Of a stretch of 64,000 nucleotides of DNA, positions 44,318-56,505 are shown piece after piece. Each line of letters starts with the position of its first letter. Positions within the stretch are counted from its first letter, which is position 1. The stretch is from Alisma plantago-aquatica (lineage: Eukaryota; Streptophyta; Magnoliopsida; Alismatales; Alismataceae), in NCBI GenBank assembly GCA_963693085.1, contig OY856409.1, forward strand, positions 1,618,095,711-1,618,159,710, read 5' to 3'. The notes beneath the pieces were generated by a model. It saw nothing but the letters and a program-made list of their open reading frames with translations. It was not told the origin of the DNA and did not search any database. A program made the translations under genes and the position numbers.

Positions 44318-46090
44318 AAAAGATGAGCAAAACATATAGGATAGATAGAAACTAACTAGAAGGCATATTTGATTCATCCAAAGAAGTTATGAGAAACTTA
44401 GATCTAGTGGAATTAAATTTCTCTCTAGCTAGTGGTTTAGTAAAAATGTTTGCCAACTAATTTTCTATGTCCACATGTGCGATATAAATATCCTTTTCTG
44501 GCAATATGATCTTGAAGAAAATGATGATGAACCTCTATATGCTTGGCTCTACTATGAAATATAAGATTGTAAGATAAATTTATTGTTAGTATTGTCACAA
44601 TAGATATGACAAGCATCAAAATAAATGTTAAAGTCTTGGAGCATTTGCTTCATCCATAGAACCTGGGCACAACAACTCCCGGTTGCAATGTATTCAGCCT
44701 CAATAGTTGATAAAGCCACTATGCTCTGTTGCTTGGAGAACCAAGACACCAAGCATGGTCCTAAGAGGAAGCAAGTGCCACTTGTGCACTTTCTATCAAT
44801 CAAAAATCCTACATAATCCGCATCACTATAAGTCATAAGAGAAAAGTCCCTTGAGATGGGGTACCATAGTACACAATTTGGGGTTTTGGCTAAGTACCTT
44901 AAAATCTTTTAACAGTTATAAGATGTGATTTCTTGGGATTTTATTGAAAATGAGCACACAATCCAACACTAAACGTTATGTCATTTCTAGAGCCGGTTAA
45001 ATAAAGTAAACTTACAACCATACCTCTATTGAAAATTCTCATCCACTTTCTCACCTTCTTCATCTTTATCAAGTTTGGCAGTGTATGACATAGGGGTGTC
45101 CATCAACTTGGTGTTCTCCATCCCAAAGCACTTTAGTATCTCTCTTGTGTACTTCCCTTGGTTGATGAGGTTCCCATATTTAATTTTCTTGATTTTAAAG
45201 ATGAGGAAGAATGTAAGCTCACCCATCATGCTCATCTCAAACTCACTCTGCATAAGATCGCTAAACTCCTTGCAAAGATCAAGATTAGTTCTGCCTAAAA
45301 TGATATCATCAACGTAAATTTGAATGATAAGAAAACTATTAGAAGGGTGTTTAAGAAACAAGGTAGAATCCACTTAGCCCATGATATACCCATGACATAA
45401 CAAAAAGTTCTTTAATTTCTCATACCAAGCTCGAGGTGCTTGTTTGAGTCCATAGAGAGCTTTTTATAATAGATAAACATGGTTAGGTAAACTATCATGT
45501 TCAAATCCCATAGGTTGTGTAACATACACTTCCTCCTCAATTGTACCATTAAAAAACACACTTTTGATATCCATTTGATAAAGAAGAAAGTTCTTATAAA
45601 TAGCAAAAACAAGAAACATATGAATGGACTCTGGTCTAGCTACATGCACATATATGTTTCATAAAAATCTATACCTTCCTACTGATTGTGTCCTTGATCC
45701 ACTAACCTTTCTTTGTTTCTTACCACCTTGCCACTTTCATCTAGATTCTTGCGGTAGACCCACTTGGAGCCAATGATATTTCTATCACATGGTCTTGGCA
45801 TAAGAGGCCACACTTGTTCTTCTCATATTTTCTGCAATTCTTGTTGCATGGCTAGGATCCATTCATCATCCCCAAGATCTTCTTTGATGTTCTTTGGCTC
45901 AAGTTGTGAGATGAAGGTGAAGGCAGCCCACATCTTCACTCTTTCAAAAGGGTCACCTAAGATCAGCACTTTAGGATGATTCTTTGAAAAATGTGGAGTT
46001 GGATCCTTCTTCTCTTCATCTTTCTCTTCTTCTTGAGTGGCCACCTCTTTTCCCTGTTGGATGATGTTGAGTTCTTTTAAGATGATATCA
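44318..46090 (-). pseudogene. Copia-1 reverse transcriptase and RNase H (degenerate)
   Basis: From the N-terminal side (46044): DDEWILAMQQEL and IIGSKWVY, then [24 protein letters not shown] (45600-45520). YGLKQAP follows, with the catalytic box IYVDDIILGRTN (45330-45290) intact and GKYTREILKCFGMEN after it. RNase H has SDADYVGFLIDRKCTSG, LSTIEAEYIA and, after a break, KHIEVHHHFLQDHI. Frames change several times. The pol end near 44318 is inferred from the copia-2 frame end at 56506. Confidence 0.85.
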
Positions 46091-47150
46091 CCTCACCTGC
46101 AACATCATCATTTGGAACATTATCTTTGGGAGTAGAGGGGTTAGTCTCAATAAATTTGACATTAATAGATTCTTCTACTTTAGATAGATCAACATTAAGC
46201 ACTCTATGAGCCTTGCTAGTAGTTCTATAGCCAAGTCAGAAAGCCTAGTACGATTTTGGATCAAACTTGTCGAGAGAATCTTTCATGTTCAAAACAAAAC
46301 AATGACATCTAAAAACATAAAAGTAATCGATAGAAGGCTTCCTACCATGCCACAGATCATAGGGGGGTTTCTTGATGGAAGGATGTGTAAAAACTCAATT
46401 TTGCATAAAACATGAGGTATTGAAGCTTCGGCCCAAAACTTCTTTAGAATGTCATACTCTAAAAGTATGGTCCTAGCTAGCCATTTCCTGTAGTGACATA
46501 TTCTTCCTCCCTACAACCCCATTTTGTTGAGGTGTTTGAGGTGTAGAAAAGTTATGTGCAAATCCAGATACTTCACGAAAACATTCAAAATGATCATTTT
46601 CAAATTCTCCCCCATGATCATTGTGGATGGAAACAATCCAACAAGAAGCTTCGTTCTTAACTCATTTGCAAAAACTAGAGAAAACATCAAGCATATCAAT
46701 CTTGGAAACAAGAAAGAATGTCCAAGTATATTGAGAGAAGTCATGAACAATAACAAGATAATACTTAGAACCACGAAACGATTGAGTTCTCATATGTACA
46801 AATAGAACAATATGGAGAAGTTCAAGAGCTCTTTTGGTACTAAGGACTCCTTTGGATTTGAAGGAGGACTTTTTTTTCTTTCCTTTGGTACAAGGTTGGC
46901 ATTCCTCATCCTTTTAAAAATCCAATTTTGGAAGTCTCTTGTCCAAGTCCTTTGTGCTCAACTTCTTCAATAGATGCATATTTACATGACCAAGTCGATG
47001 ATGCCATAGATAAATATCATTTCAATTGACTACAAGGCATCTACCAACAATAGGCTTAATAGATTCAAGCGCAATTACATAAATATTACCATTTCTAGTT
47101 TCCATATATATAACATGATAAGTGAGGGAATATATAAGCAAGCATTCAAA
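46091..47150 (-). pseudogene. Copia-1 integrase (catalytic Glu lost)
   Basis: Zinc-binding residues WHHRLGHVN (about 47015-46985) and CQPCTKGK (about 46900). The core region reads HDHGGEFEN (about 46620) and TPQQNGVVGRKN (about 46530-46500), where GGG replaces the GAG expected for the catalytic glutamate. The usual first Asp region also looks altered (VIVHDFS). Several stops and frameshifts. Confidence 0.8.
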
Positions 47151-47420
47151 AGAAGTAAATTACACAACGTAACCATTATCACATAATTGACTTACACTTA
47201 TTAAGTTGTGATGTAGGCCATCCACAAAAAGAACATTCTTGATACATAAGGATTCACCTACATCACCCTCACCTTTTACCTTACCATTCTTGTTATTTAT
47301 GAAAGTAACCGAACCTCCTTTCTTCTTTGTGAAATTGTTGAAATGGCTTATATCACCTGTCATGTGCTTAGTACATCCACTATCAACAATCAATTTTCCT
47401 TTTTCCTACAAGAAAGGAGA
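47151..47420 (-). pseudogene. Copia-1 aspartic protease
   Basis: Short open frame 47393-47160 reads IVDSGCTKHMTGDISHF, the active site of Ty1/copia protease (DSG), followed by VKGEGDVG and VLFVDGLHHNLISVSQLCDNG. It leads into integrase in the expected order. The domain itself looks intact. Confidence 0.85.
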
Positions 47421-48750
47421 GTGTCAGTTCCCAACTCATAATTTGGAATCTGGAGTTAACTTGGGGACCCATTTCATCTTTGGGTTGGTCCCCTTAGGCT
47501 TGTAAGGATAATAAGTAGAATAATGATCATCACTTTTACAATGAGAGAAAATCATAGGGTTGTTAGTGCCAAAAGACTCTCCAATGAAAAAGGGTGTTTC
47601 CTTACTCTTTTTCTTACCTTTGGCCTTATTATTGCTCTTAGGAGCTCCCCCTACAAATCCCAAACCACTAGTACCACTTTGTTTGGTAGAATGGTCAAGG
47701 ATTTTATTTAAGGAGTTTTTCTCTTTGAGAAATTTCTACAGAGAGCCTCTAAGTATATGATTGTCATCAGTAAGAGATATAACAGTACAATACAAACTAG
47801 CAAGATCATATCTAGCATGAACAAGATCAGCCTCTAAATAGAGGGCTTTAGTTAAATTAGAGTCCTTTTCAAGAGTAAAGAAAGCAACATCATCACTAGG
47901 AAAAATAGGTCTAGAAGATAAATCATTTACTCGACCCAGAAGCCTAGCATTTTCAAATTTTAGCAATTGAATTTCTTTGAGATAAACATCTCTCTCATCT
48001 CTACGAGCATCAACAATAAGCTTAAGTTTAGCATTTTTAGTTTTAAGTATCTCAAGCTCATTTAGGCACTTTTGGTTGCCTTCCTTTAGAGATTCAATGT
48101 TCTTAAGATGGATACCATTCTCTACCTCAACTCCATTATATTAGAGCTAAAGATCAAGAAATTTTCCTTGCAAGGTATCAATTATCTCAATATGAATCTT
48201 CTCATTATGCTCAAGAATATCACGTTTAACATACAAATCATCAATGATCTTACCTAACCTCTTTTTTTAGCTTGATATTCATAATAAGAAGAACGAGTAG
48301 TAACAAGCATGTCAATAAGAGTTTATTTATCTAACTCATGCAAGCTTACCTCACTTATCTCACTTACCTCACCAATATCTTCACTTGTACATGCCATGAG
48401 TGCAAGGTGGCACTCTCCATAATCATCAGAGCTTGAGCCACTACAGGTTGATCCTTCCCAAGCTGTATGAGTTTCATCTTTGTGTCTCCTCTCCTTCTTT
48501 TCCTTCCTATTGTATTTTCTATCTTTCTTGTACTCTTCCTCATTCTTGGAGATAATCTTGTGATGTAACTTTCTAGCCTTAGGACAATCACTCTTGTAGT
48601 GTCCTTTTTTACAACACTTGTAGAACCTTGGAGTAGAAGAGGAAGATTGCTTTCCTTTGAAGTTCTTTCCCTTGGAGAAGTTGGCTTCATTCTCACTAGG
48701 GCCATCATCTTCACTTGAGGAATATCTAAGTCAGAGAATATCTGAGGTGA
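47421..48750 (-). pseudogene. Copia-1 gag, C-terminal part (degenerate)
   Basis: Zinc-knuckle region at about 48625-48580 reads FYKCCKKGHYKSDCPKARK. The first Cys of the C-x2-C-x4-H-x4-C knuckle is replaced by Phe. A Lys/Glu-rich stretch and SSDDYGECHLALMA follow; then a coiled-coil-like region rich in Leu, Glu and Ser (48360-47740). The N-terminal capsid part is missing because the element breaks near 48765. Confidence 0.7.
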
Positions 48751-48780
48751 TGACTGACTTGGCATTGAGGAATATCTAAG
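48718..48780. other. Rearrangement junction with short duplication
   Basis: GAGGAATATCTAAGTCA occurs at about 48718 and again at about 48765, 47 bp apart. Copia coding resemblance ends between the two copies. This looks like filler made at an end-joining break between copia-1 and the neighbouring element. Confidence 0.5.
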
Positions 48781-50863
48781 TCATGTTCAATTTTAAATTC
48801 TAGCTATCATCCTAAAATTATATCTATTGTATCAACACATTACTCAAAAGTCATGCTTGATAGCTTTTTACCAATCATTCCATGTGTCCCATACCATTCC
48901 TTGAAGCATAAAAAAAGGAAATGCATCCATATTTTTTTTATACACTGACACTAGAACGCTTGTCAGTTCTTTTTTAGCATAAAAAGAAATGTTGATGCTG
49001 GCAGCTGTCATTCCATATAAGGAAACACCATTCTTAGTGAACCTTATTAGGGGTGAAACAATAACACTATCTTCACCTTACTAGGATTTACACAACCTAC
49101 TTAGAAGACATATCATGATCCCATAAAGACATTTAACCAACCCCATCTCACTCTTATTCAACTTGTCTCATAGCTATTGCTTCTTCGGCAACCCTAAGGT
49201 TTTTGAAGAAATATTAATAATATTTTTGACCATAATTGAAATACTTTGTCATGTCATCATTCAAAGTTTGATATAACTTGTACGACATGACTGGAACACT
49301 TTATTCCTCTTATTCATACATTTTATTTATACATTGGTTAGTCTAAAAGACATAACTCTAAACTCATCATGGTCATGTGAATTATGTCATCCAATCTAAA
49401 TCTTATGCATTGATATTTGATCATCATTTTATCTTAAAAGAATATGGCATTGCACATCTATTGACCAACAAACCATCTATCTTGAGAGTGGTCTTGTCCA
49501 ACTATCACTAAACCATACACAACATTATAGAATCACTTTCTTTTTAAACAACATTTAGAGGGTCATCATCAACTCTCTCTCTCTAAGTGAGAGGAATACT
49601 TGGAATGTTCATTTAATAAACATCTCTAACCTTCACATACTTCCCATACTATTGACACATCTTGGATACTAGGATTCATTAACTTGGTGTCCACCTCATG
49701 TGCTATAAGGAACTCACATCCTTATCTCATCTACTTTTACAAACATAACAAATCTCAAGACATATAAGAGGAGTTTTCCTAATTATTGGAAGGCTCAAAA
49801 CCAAACTCATCACAAACGTTATGATCTTAGAACCATAGTCCAAGCAACTTTATGCTATAATAAGCTATCCACCTTCATGTTTGCAGTGAATCTACAAGTA
49901 CTAAGTGAAAATGATCCACTTGAAAGTTGTGCCCTAGAAAGGAAAGACATAAAGGGAAACATACTTCCCACATCATAGCAGCATTGTTCAGGGTCTCTAA
50001 CAAAAAGGTAACCAATTCTATTTTCATTATGCATATTACAACTTCTTATGTATCATTTTACCTATTTCATTTTTGGTTCCTTGTCATTAGCATAGAAATT
50101 GTCATGATTAACATATCTCATTACTTCTTCCTTGATGACTATTTATCACACTTGGGTATGTTCTCTTATTTTATTATATTTTTCAACCACTTATTAATAG
50201 GTAAATACTCATATTCCACATTTGCTTCATTAAATCGGGATCATCTCCCTTAATTTCTTTCACATGCCATGCTGATTTTTCATTAACACTTTCTTACACA
50301 CATAGGTTGGTTTGAGATTAACTCAGGTTCCACCTTATTTCTTTGCCATTGTTCGCATTCATCTCCTCATTTTGTACTTGCTATGGAGTTTTTTCCATCT
50401 TATGTGGATTTCATACCTCAATTCACTTTATAACCATAGACTTATCTATCTTTTATTTTATTATATTCTTGAATCGCATCTTCAAGAAGTCCTATTTGTC
50501 TAATTTGTATTCAGATTTAGATTTCATGGTGTTGTATCTTTCTCTTATAGTTACCAAACATTGAAGTTTTGATAGATTATGATGTAATTCTCATCTCTTT
50601 AAGGTAGGATTGAGATATTCACACCATGATTTCTTATTCGTTATGCTCTTTAGATTGTATCAAAATGACTATTTGATCAGAGTAATCAGAAAGATAACAA
50701 TCTAAGAGTTCCATACTTACCTTTCTTCAATAATTGAATATCGGGCCAGGACACTCAAATACTGAGATTAGGCAGTATGCACTAAGTTTTTGTGTCACGT
50801 TCCTAACTTAGACATCATCCTAATCTTAAGTCCTAGTGTCCCTATAGACTCAGTGACCCTAAA
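48781..50863 (-). other. Leader of the LTR-3 element
   Basis: Internal DNA downstream (minus sense) of the primer site at 50864. It is AT-rich with no recognisable gag or pol; the 108-codon plus-strand frame at 49927-50253 has no known domain. The element is cut at the left junction. Confidence 0.5.
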
Positions 50864-50875
50864 GCTCTAATACCA
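50864..50875 (-). promoter_or_regulatory. Primer-binding site (tRNA-Met) of the LTR-3 element
   Basis: The plus strand reads GCTCTAATACCA, identical to the site at 1261, three bases before the LTR terminus. Confidence 0.8.
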
Positions 50876-51334
50876 ACTTGTGAGGACCCATTACACTAAA
50901 CGAGATTATTCAAAACATAAAACACAATCAATCACTAATTAATCACATACCCAAAAATATGGGTAAATTAAAACAGATTTCAATGTTAGCACTTGCTCAA
51001 AAACATTTGCATAAGAGCCCAACATCTTTCTTTTATCCATACTAGGCCAAGGATTTGATACAAATGTTCTATTGCCTTAGCCTCAACATATATATACACA
51101 GGAAAACAATATTCATATATGCCACACAAACAAGCATTAACATGCTAAAAAAAGTTCCATTTGTTTGAAACACCATATACAAACTTTTCATGCCCGAACC
51201 TGGGAGTACATGGACGACTCTAGGACACAATAGACATCTAATCAAATTTCTTAAAGATTCATTACTATAGCTCCTCTTTTCTGCCACATGTTTGTTTTTC
51301 ACTTTCGATTACCTAAAAAAATGTGGTGAACCAC

Positions 51335-52098
51335 AAGGGTGAGACCCATGTACCAGCAAGAGATATAACCTCCAGCAACATTTATTGATTACAACATTTT
51401 TATGTAATTAAATAGTTAAGATGTTTAATTAGATATAACAAATAAGCTCAACAACACTTATGACTAACAAAACATATAAAGGAGAAGATAATAACTATCA
51501 TCATTAGCCAGACTATCATCCTTTATCTTGTTGACAATATAAGCAATTCAATAGCATATGCATATCTAGCATCATGAGCAATTCTAGTAACATAGAATCT
51601 CTATCATTATAAATAAGTCTAGCCACATAAGCATAGATAAAAACATTAGCATGTATAATAGGTTGAACATATCAACATCATAAAAAGAGCTAACAACATA
51701 AGCACAACTATCAAGATAAGCATGATCAGCAGTATATGCATCTCTAGTTACAAAGGCATGGCTAGCATTCTAAACATAACTAACAACATGAGATAGCTAG
51801 CATCATGATTATAATCAGCAGTAGCAGTATAGTTATCAACATAATCATGGCTATTGTATGTACGCATATACAATCTTAATCATATCCACAACATAAGTAT
51901 GACTACTATCTCTTAATTGCACTAAGCATCATTTTTATGTAAAGAGAACAAACAAGGGTTATCATCCAATATGCAACATCCTATATATCCCTAAACAAAT
52001 ATGTTATACGGTTGTATTACATCTTTTATTATTCCTTGATGAAATTGAGGATACCACTCAAAATCCAATTGACCACTACTAAGTCAAAAACAGTGCCA
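51335..52098. repeat. Internal direct repeat of LTR-3, copy 1
   Basis: Collinear with 54011-54774, 2676 bp away, from AAGGGTGA through the AGTGCCATA block, with scattered differences. Confidence 0.75.
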
Positions 52099-54010
52099 TA
52101 CAAGATCTAGGAAGATCCAGAATCCTAAGATCTTCTCCGCCCCTGGTCAGTACAAGTCCACCACAACGACACATAAGGTCAAGCTACTAACAGCCTAGTC
52201 CATCCTTGGTATAGGTCATGTCACTCGTGAAAGGAAGTGGGTATGCATACCCTACCATATGAGGTACAACCGCAGTTGTCCTCCCATCTTATCACATCTA
52301 TAATCACCAAGACACGACCGCAACCATTCTCAATCAGATCAGATGTATGAGGCATGACCATAGACAAACTCCACAATATGCATTGTGGATGACATGGATA
52401 TATACTCAACTTACCACCCCCACATACTCAATAGTATGCACTCTGAGTTTCCCTTAGGAATACTCATTTCACCATCTAGCAAATTCTAACATTCAGATAG
52501 ATCTATGGCACATGGCGCTACATGATTAGAGTTTCACTTGACTATTTATGCCAATTGGGTGAATTAAGGTTGCATCAAACAAGTGGACATACAAACCCTA
52601 ATTCACTTCTAGAAAGCATATAAATATCACAACTTTGAAAAGATATAAAACATGTGAAACATAATTTCTCTTCTCATCATCACATGGTACTATTCACTTT
52701 CCATTCATGAGACCACACTAGTCATCATACTATCACAAGATAATAAGCTTTTTCACAATATCACAGGGTATCAACCCTTATCAAAATAAGAGGATTACAC
52801 CTCATTTAGGGCTCAACCATGCCCAAAGGTCATTAAGACCATCATATTATTCCCTGGAAGATCATCATTATCTTTGCATGCCTTACAACAAGGCTCAATA
52901 ACATTACTTATATAAAATACACCAGATCAGCACAATATTGCATTAATGAGCTAGGTGATATTCATAAACAATCATAGCAGGGTTATATTAATATTAAGAA
53001 CATTCCTCTATTACATCAACATGCAATGAATCTAGATATGATTAACTCTCATCATATTCATAATGCACATGTTTCGCATAATAAACTATCAACCATGTGG
53101 CTATGATAACCACCAATTAACATACCAAGGTTATGATCTTGTTATGGAGGTTATTCCACCATCATTCCATCATATAAGAATGTTAAACATGAATACTCAT
53201 ATTTATCTATTTGCATTAGAGTTATATTCAACATGATAAACTATATCAATGTTACTAATCAACACTTATACCAAAACCCTAACTCACGACATCCCCATTG
53301 GATCATGGATGCATAAGGTGAAGCATCACCATCACATTCCATACTATTCTCAGGTATGAACCCACACATAAATTAAGGTGTAACCAGCAGGTTATAGCAT
53401 ACTAAGATTTCAACAACAATAACAAAGTACTCCATGATTGTATTAGTCATTCAAAGACTATTCATACCCAATTACCATCAATTAGTTATATTAAAGTTAG
53501 GTATATCAAGCTATACCTCATTAGGGTTACATATCAACACAACATGGTTATCATACATTCATATGAGTGAATAGGTGAGACTACCTTATTAAATGTAACC
53601 CTCCATTTGTTCCATCATCATTCAACCCGTATCACCATACCACAATGTCACTCAGAACCATTGGATGTTTAAAAGGTAAGACCTTTGGGTTTTTTACATA
53701 AGTAAACACCTTGATAAACCATCTATGAAGTCCTTGATTTGTTCTTTAAAAAGAGTCAGCATATAACCCTAGGCATCCCTTGATTAACAACACAAAAAGT
53801 TCCATTGAAAGTAGGGTAAAACCCACAATCGAGTGTTCATTTAAAATAAGCCATCTGCTGTCAACAATTAAGCTCCTTAAGTTGATCATAAAAAGGAAAC
53901 CATCTAAATCCCATTATTAGGAGTAACATATTACATTATCCATCATTCCACTTTATTAGAGGAATAAACATTAGATCTTGACCATTGGGTCAAGTTCATA
54001 TATTGATTAC

Positions 54011-54774
54011 AAGGGTGATACCCATGTCCCAGCAAGAGATATAACCTCCAACAATGTTTATTGATTACAACATTTTTAAGTAATTAAACAGATAAGTAGT
54101 TTAATCAGATATAACAAATAAGCTCAACATCACTTATGATTAAAAAAATACATAAAGGAGTAGATAATAACTTTCATCATTAACCAGACTATCATCATTT
54201 ATCATGTTGACAATATAAGCAATTCAGTAGCATATGCATATCTAGCATCATGAGAAATTCTAGTAACATAGAATCTCTATCATTATGAATAAGTCTAGCC
54301 ACATAAGCATAGATAACACCATTATCATGTCTAATAGGTTGAAAATATCAACATCATAAAAAGAGCCAACAACATAAGCACAACTATCTAGATAATCATG
54401 ATCACCTGTATATGCATCTCTAGTTACAAAGGCATGGCTAGCATTCTAAACATAACTAACAACATGAGATAGATAGCATCATGATTATAATCAGCAGTAG
54501 CAGTATAGTTGTCAACATAATCATGGCTATTGTATGTATGCATATACAATCTTAAGCATATCCACGACATAAGTATATCTACTATCTTTTAATTGCACTA
54601 AGCATCATCTTTATGTAAAGAGAACAAACAAGGGTTATCATCCAATATGAAGCATCATGAATAACCCTAAATAGATATGCTATATGGTTGTATTACATCT
54701 TTTATTATTCCCTGAGGTAATTGAGGATACCACTCAAAATCCAACTGACCACTAATAAATCGAAATCAGTGCCA
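54011..54774. repeat. Internal direct repeat of LTR-3, copy 2
   Basis: Second copy of 51335-52098, about 90 bp from the right LTR end. LTR-X and the Tekay LTR show only one copy of this block, so the duplication is specific to LTR-3 or its subfamily. Confidence 0.7.
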
Positions 54775-54915
54775 TAATATAACAAGGTTATATTAGGTAT
54801 ATAAGCATTCAATTATGATAATTGAGCTTATTCAACTCATTAAGCAAGTTTAGGGGCCTTACAGGTTCATGGTAGACATGATAGCATAGAGATCTTAATG
54901 CATGTGCTCCTAAAC

Positions 54916-55981
54916 CTAAAGGTTATACTCCTGGTGATGCATCATGTAACCCATGAGAGTTTCATTGGATACATTGAATGAAGCATGAGAAGGATGGGAT
55001 GGTTGAGGAGGTGGAGATACATGGGTGGAGGTAGAGGCTCCATGTGTGGTAGAAGAGGATGGAGGCAAGCTTTTCTTGAGTGTGTTCTGACTGATACAAA
55101 CTCCTTTTTTAGCAGGTTTGTAATGAAGATCATGAAAAAGAGACTTTATTGTGGCAGACTGAAATAGAGCACAAATCAAGGCTGGGTAGGGTGGGTACCT
55201 CAGGTGAGGAGTCGAATTTGGTCATGTTGTGCAGATCAAATCTAGACCACTTGACTCTAATGTTCTTTACAAGGCAAAACATAATCACTACAATATTCTC
55301 TACAATTTCAATTTGAAATTTCTTAGGGTGAATATTGCAGTTGACTAAAAGAGGAAGAATACAGTTTTTCAGGTCTAAGGCAGAGGAGGGTAAGATGGAC
55401 TTCTTCCTATAGGGAAACTGGGGTTTCTTCAAAAATTTATGTATGTTAGGGAGAGTGATACCATATTGCTTGTAGAAGGCCTCAGGGTCTAGGAGGTCAA
55501 AATACTCATGGTAATCCTTCCTCCATGTGTTGGTGACCTTAGTACGAGAGAAAAAGATATTCAAGGTATCTTCTGAGATCTTGAACTTCTTACCGGAAAT
55601 CATGGAACTAAGAATGACTTGAATATTAGGTAGGGGTACAAGAATGTCATAATTCCATGACAAATTTGCATAGAATTCATGAACTGTCTTAGTGCTTATG
55701 ATGGAGTTGTTATAGCACTGGCATTCGATGCTCAGGGCAAAGAGGTGTTGGTCATACAACAACTTGGCTACCTCATCTATGACCTTTTGTCTACACGTAT
55801 GGGGCTCAAACAAGGCACGAAAAGGGAAGGGGTTCCTAGGAAGTATCTCGTTGTACCTATTTAGAGATTCATAGGAGATAAAGAAGGTATCATCGAAGGG
55901 AATGAAGGTGAGAGTTGGAGGAGGAGGATGGTGCTCTAGAAGGGGTGGTTCTCTTTCTCCTATTGGAAGCCATGGAGGCAT
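54916..55981 (-). pseudogene. Copia-2 extra gene (better preserved core, tail lost)
   Basis: A 283-codon frame (55981-55130) covers the core: PRNPFPFRALFEPHTC, CQCYNNSIISTKTVHEFYAN and GKKFKISEDTLNIFF, with FDLLDPEAFYKQYGITL and KWSRFDLHNMTKFD further on. Compared with copia-1 the start codon region is shifted by one base, so the true N-terminus is again the basic one (NRRKR) in another frame. After 55150 a frameshift leads to KKGVCISQNTLKKSLPPSS and MMHHQEY. The acidic tail seen in copia-1 is absent because LTR-3 cuts the gene. Confidence 0.7.
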
Positions 55982-56505
55982 ATAGAAGGAGATTGAGAGG
56001 TTAAAAATGAAGGAAACACAACCAAAAGCAGACCAAACACCTAGGGATGATGTGCAAGAGAGCTAGAAAGGTCAAGCAAGGGTTGGCTAGGGCTAGGAAA
56101 GGGAAGGTCAGGACTATGGTTGAGAGCTTGAGGGAGTTGGAGAAGGAATCAGTCGATTTTCTCTAGTTGAGAGGGAGAAAATTTGGTCATACTTGTGTTT
56201 TTCTTCAACCAAGCCATCAGTTGAGTTCTGTGAGGTGGAAACTCGACCGGATGGCTTTTTATAAAATCCCTCGGCCACGAATGGTCAACCAGATCCATCA
56301 TTAGAAATCTTAATTTCTAGCCATTTGAGTGGTAATCAAATTTATTTTTCTGGTCCATTTTGCATTTTAAACATACTTAGGCACATATGACTCATCATTG
56401 GGTACTATTTAGCGATAAACCAAGTGTTTGCAAAAAATACCAGAAAAAAGTGAAAAATAAGGCATAAGAACATGAAATTTTAGCACTTCAAAAAAGAAAG
56501 GGTGA
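55982..56505 (-). promoter_or_regulatory. Copia-2 spacer with conserved TATA box
   Basis: ATTTTATAAAAA on the minus strand at 56256-56267 corresponds to 44041-44053 in copia-1. A degenerate ACTCGACCGG half-site is at 56241-56250. The remainder is noncoding. Confidence 0.5.

Larger units (their letters stand above)
39962..48765 (-). mobile_element. Copia-1: SIRE/Maximus-type Ty1/copia element, 5'-truncated, minus strand
   Basis: Minus-strand order is partial gag with zinc knuckle, protease, integrase, RT, RNase H, spacer, extra gene, tail, polypurine tract and 3' LTR. Integrase before RT marks Ty1/copia; the long LTR, purine-rich PPT and extra gene after pol suggest the SIRE/Maximus lineage. 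The 5' LTR, primer site and N-terminal gag are missing; the sequence breaks near 48765. Confidence 0.85.
50879..54863 (-). repeat. 5' LTR (LTR-3), Tekay-like, 4.0 kb, with internal duplication
   Basis: Plus-strand ends TGTGAGGACCC and GGGGCCTTACA. Parts of 51060-52600 match LTR-X and the Tekay LTR. It contains a 764 bp direct duplication (51335-52098 and 54011-54774). Right flank is copia-2 from 54864. No gene is seen. Confidence 0.75.

Noticed and set aside
49927..50253. 108-codon hydrophobic frame
   Set aside because: Opposite in strand to the element, AT-driven hydrophobicity, no known domain, within a retrotransposon leader.
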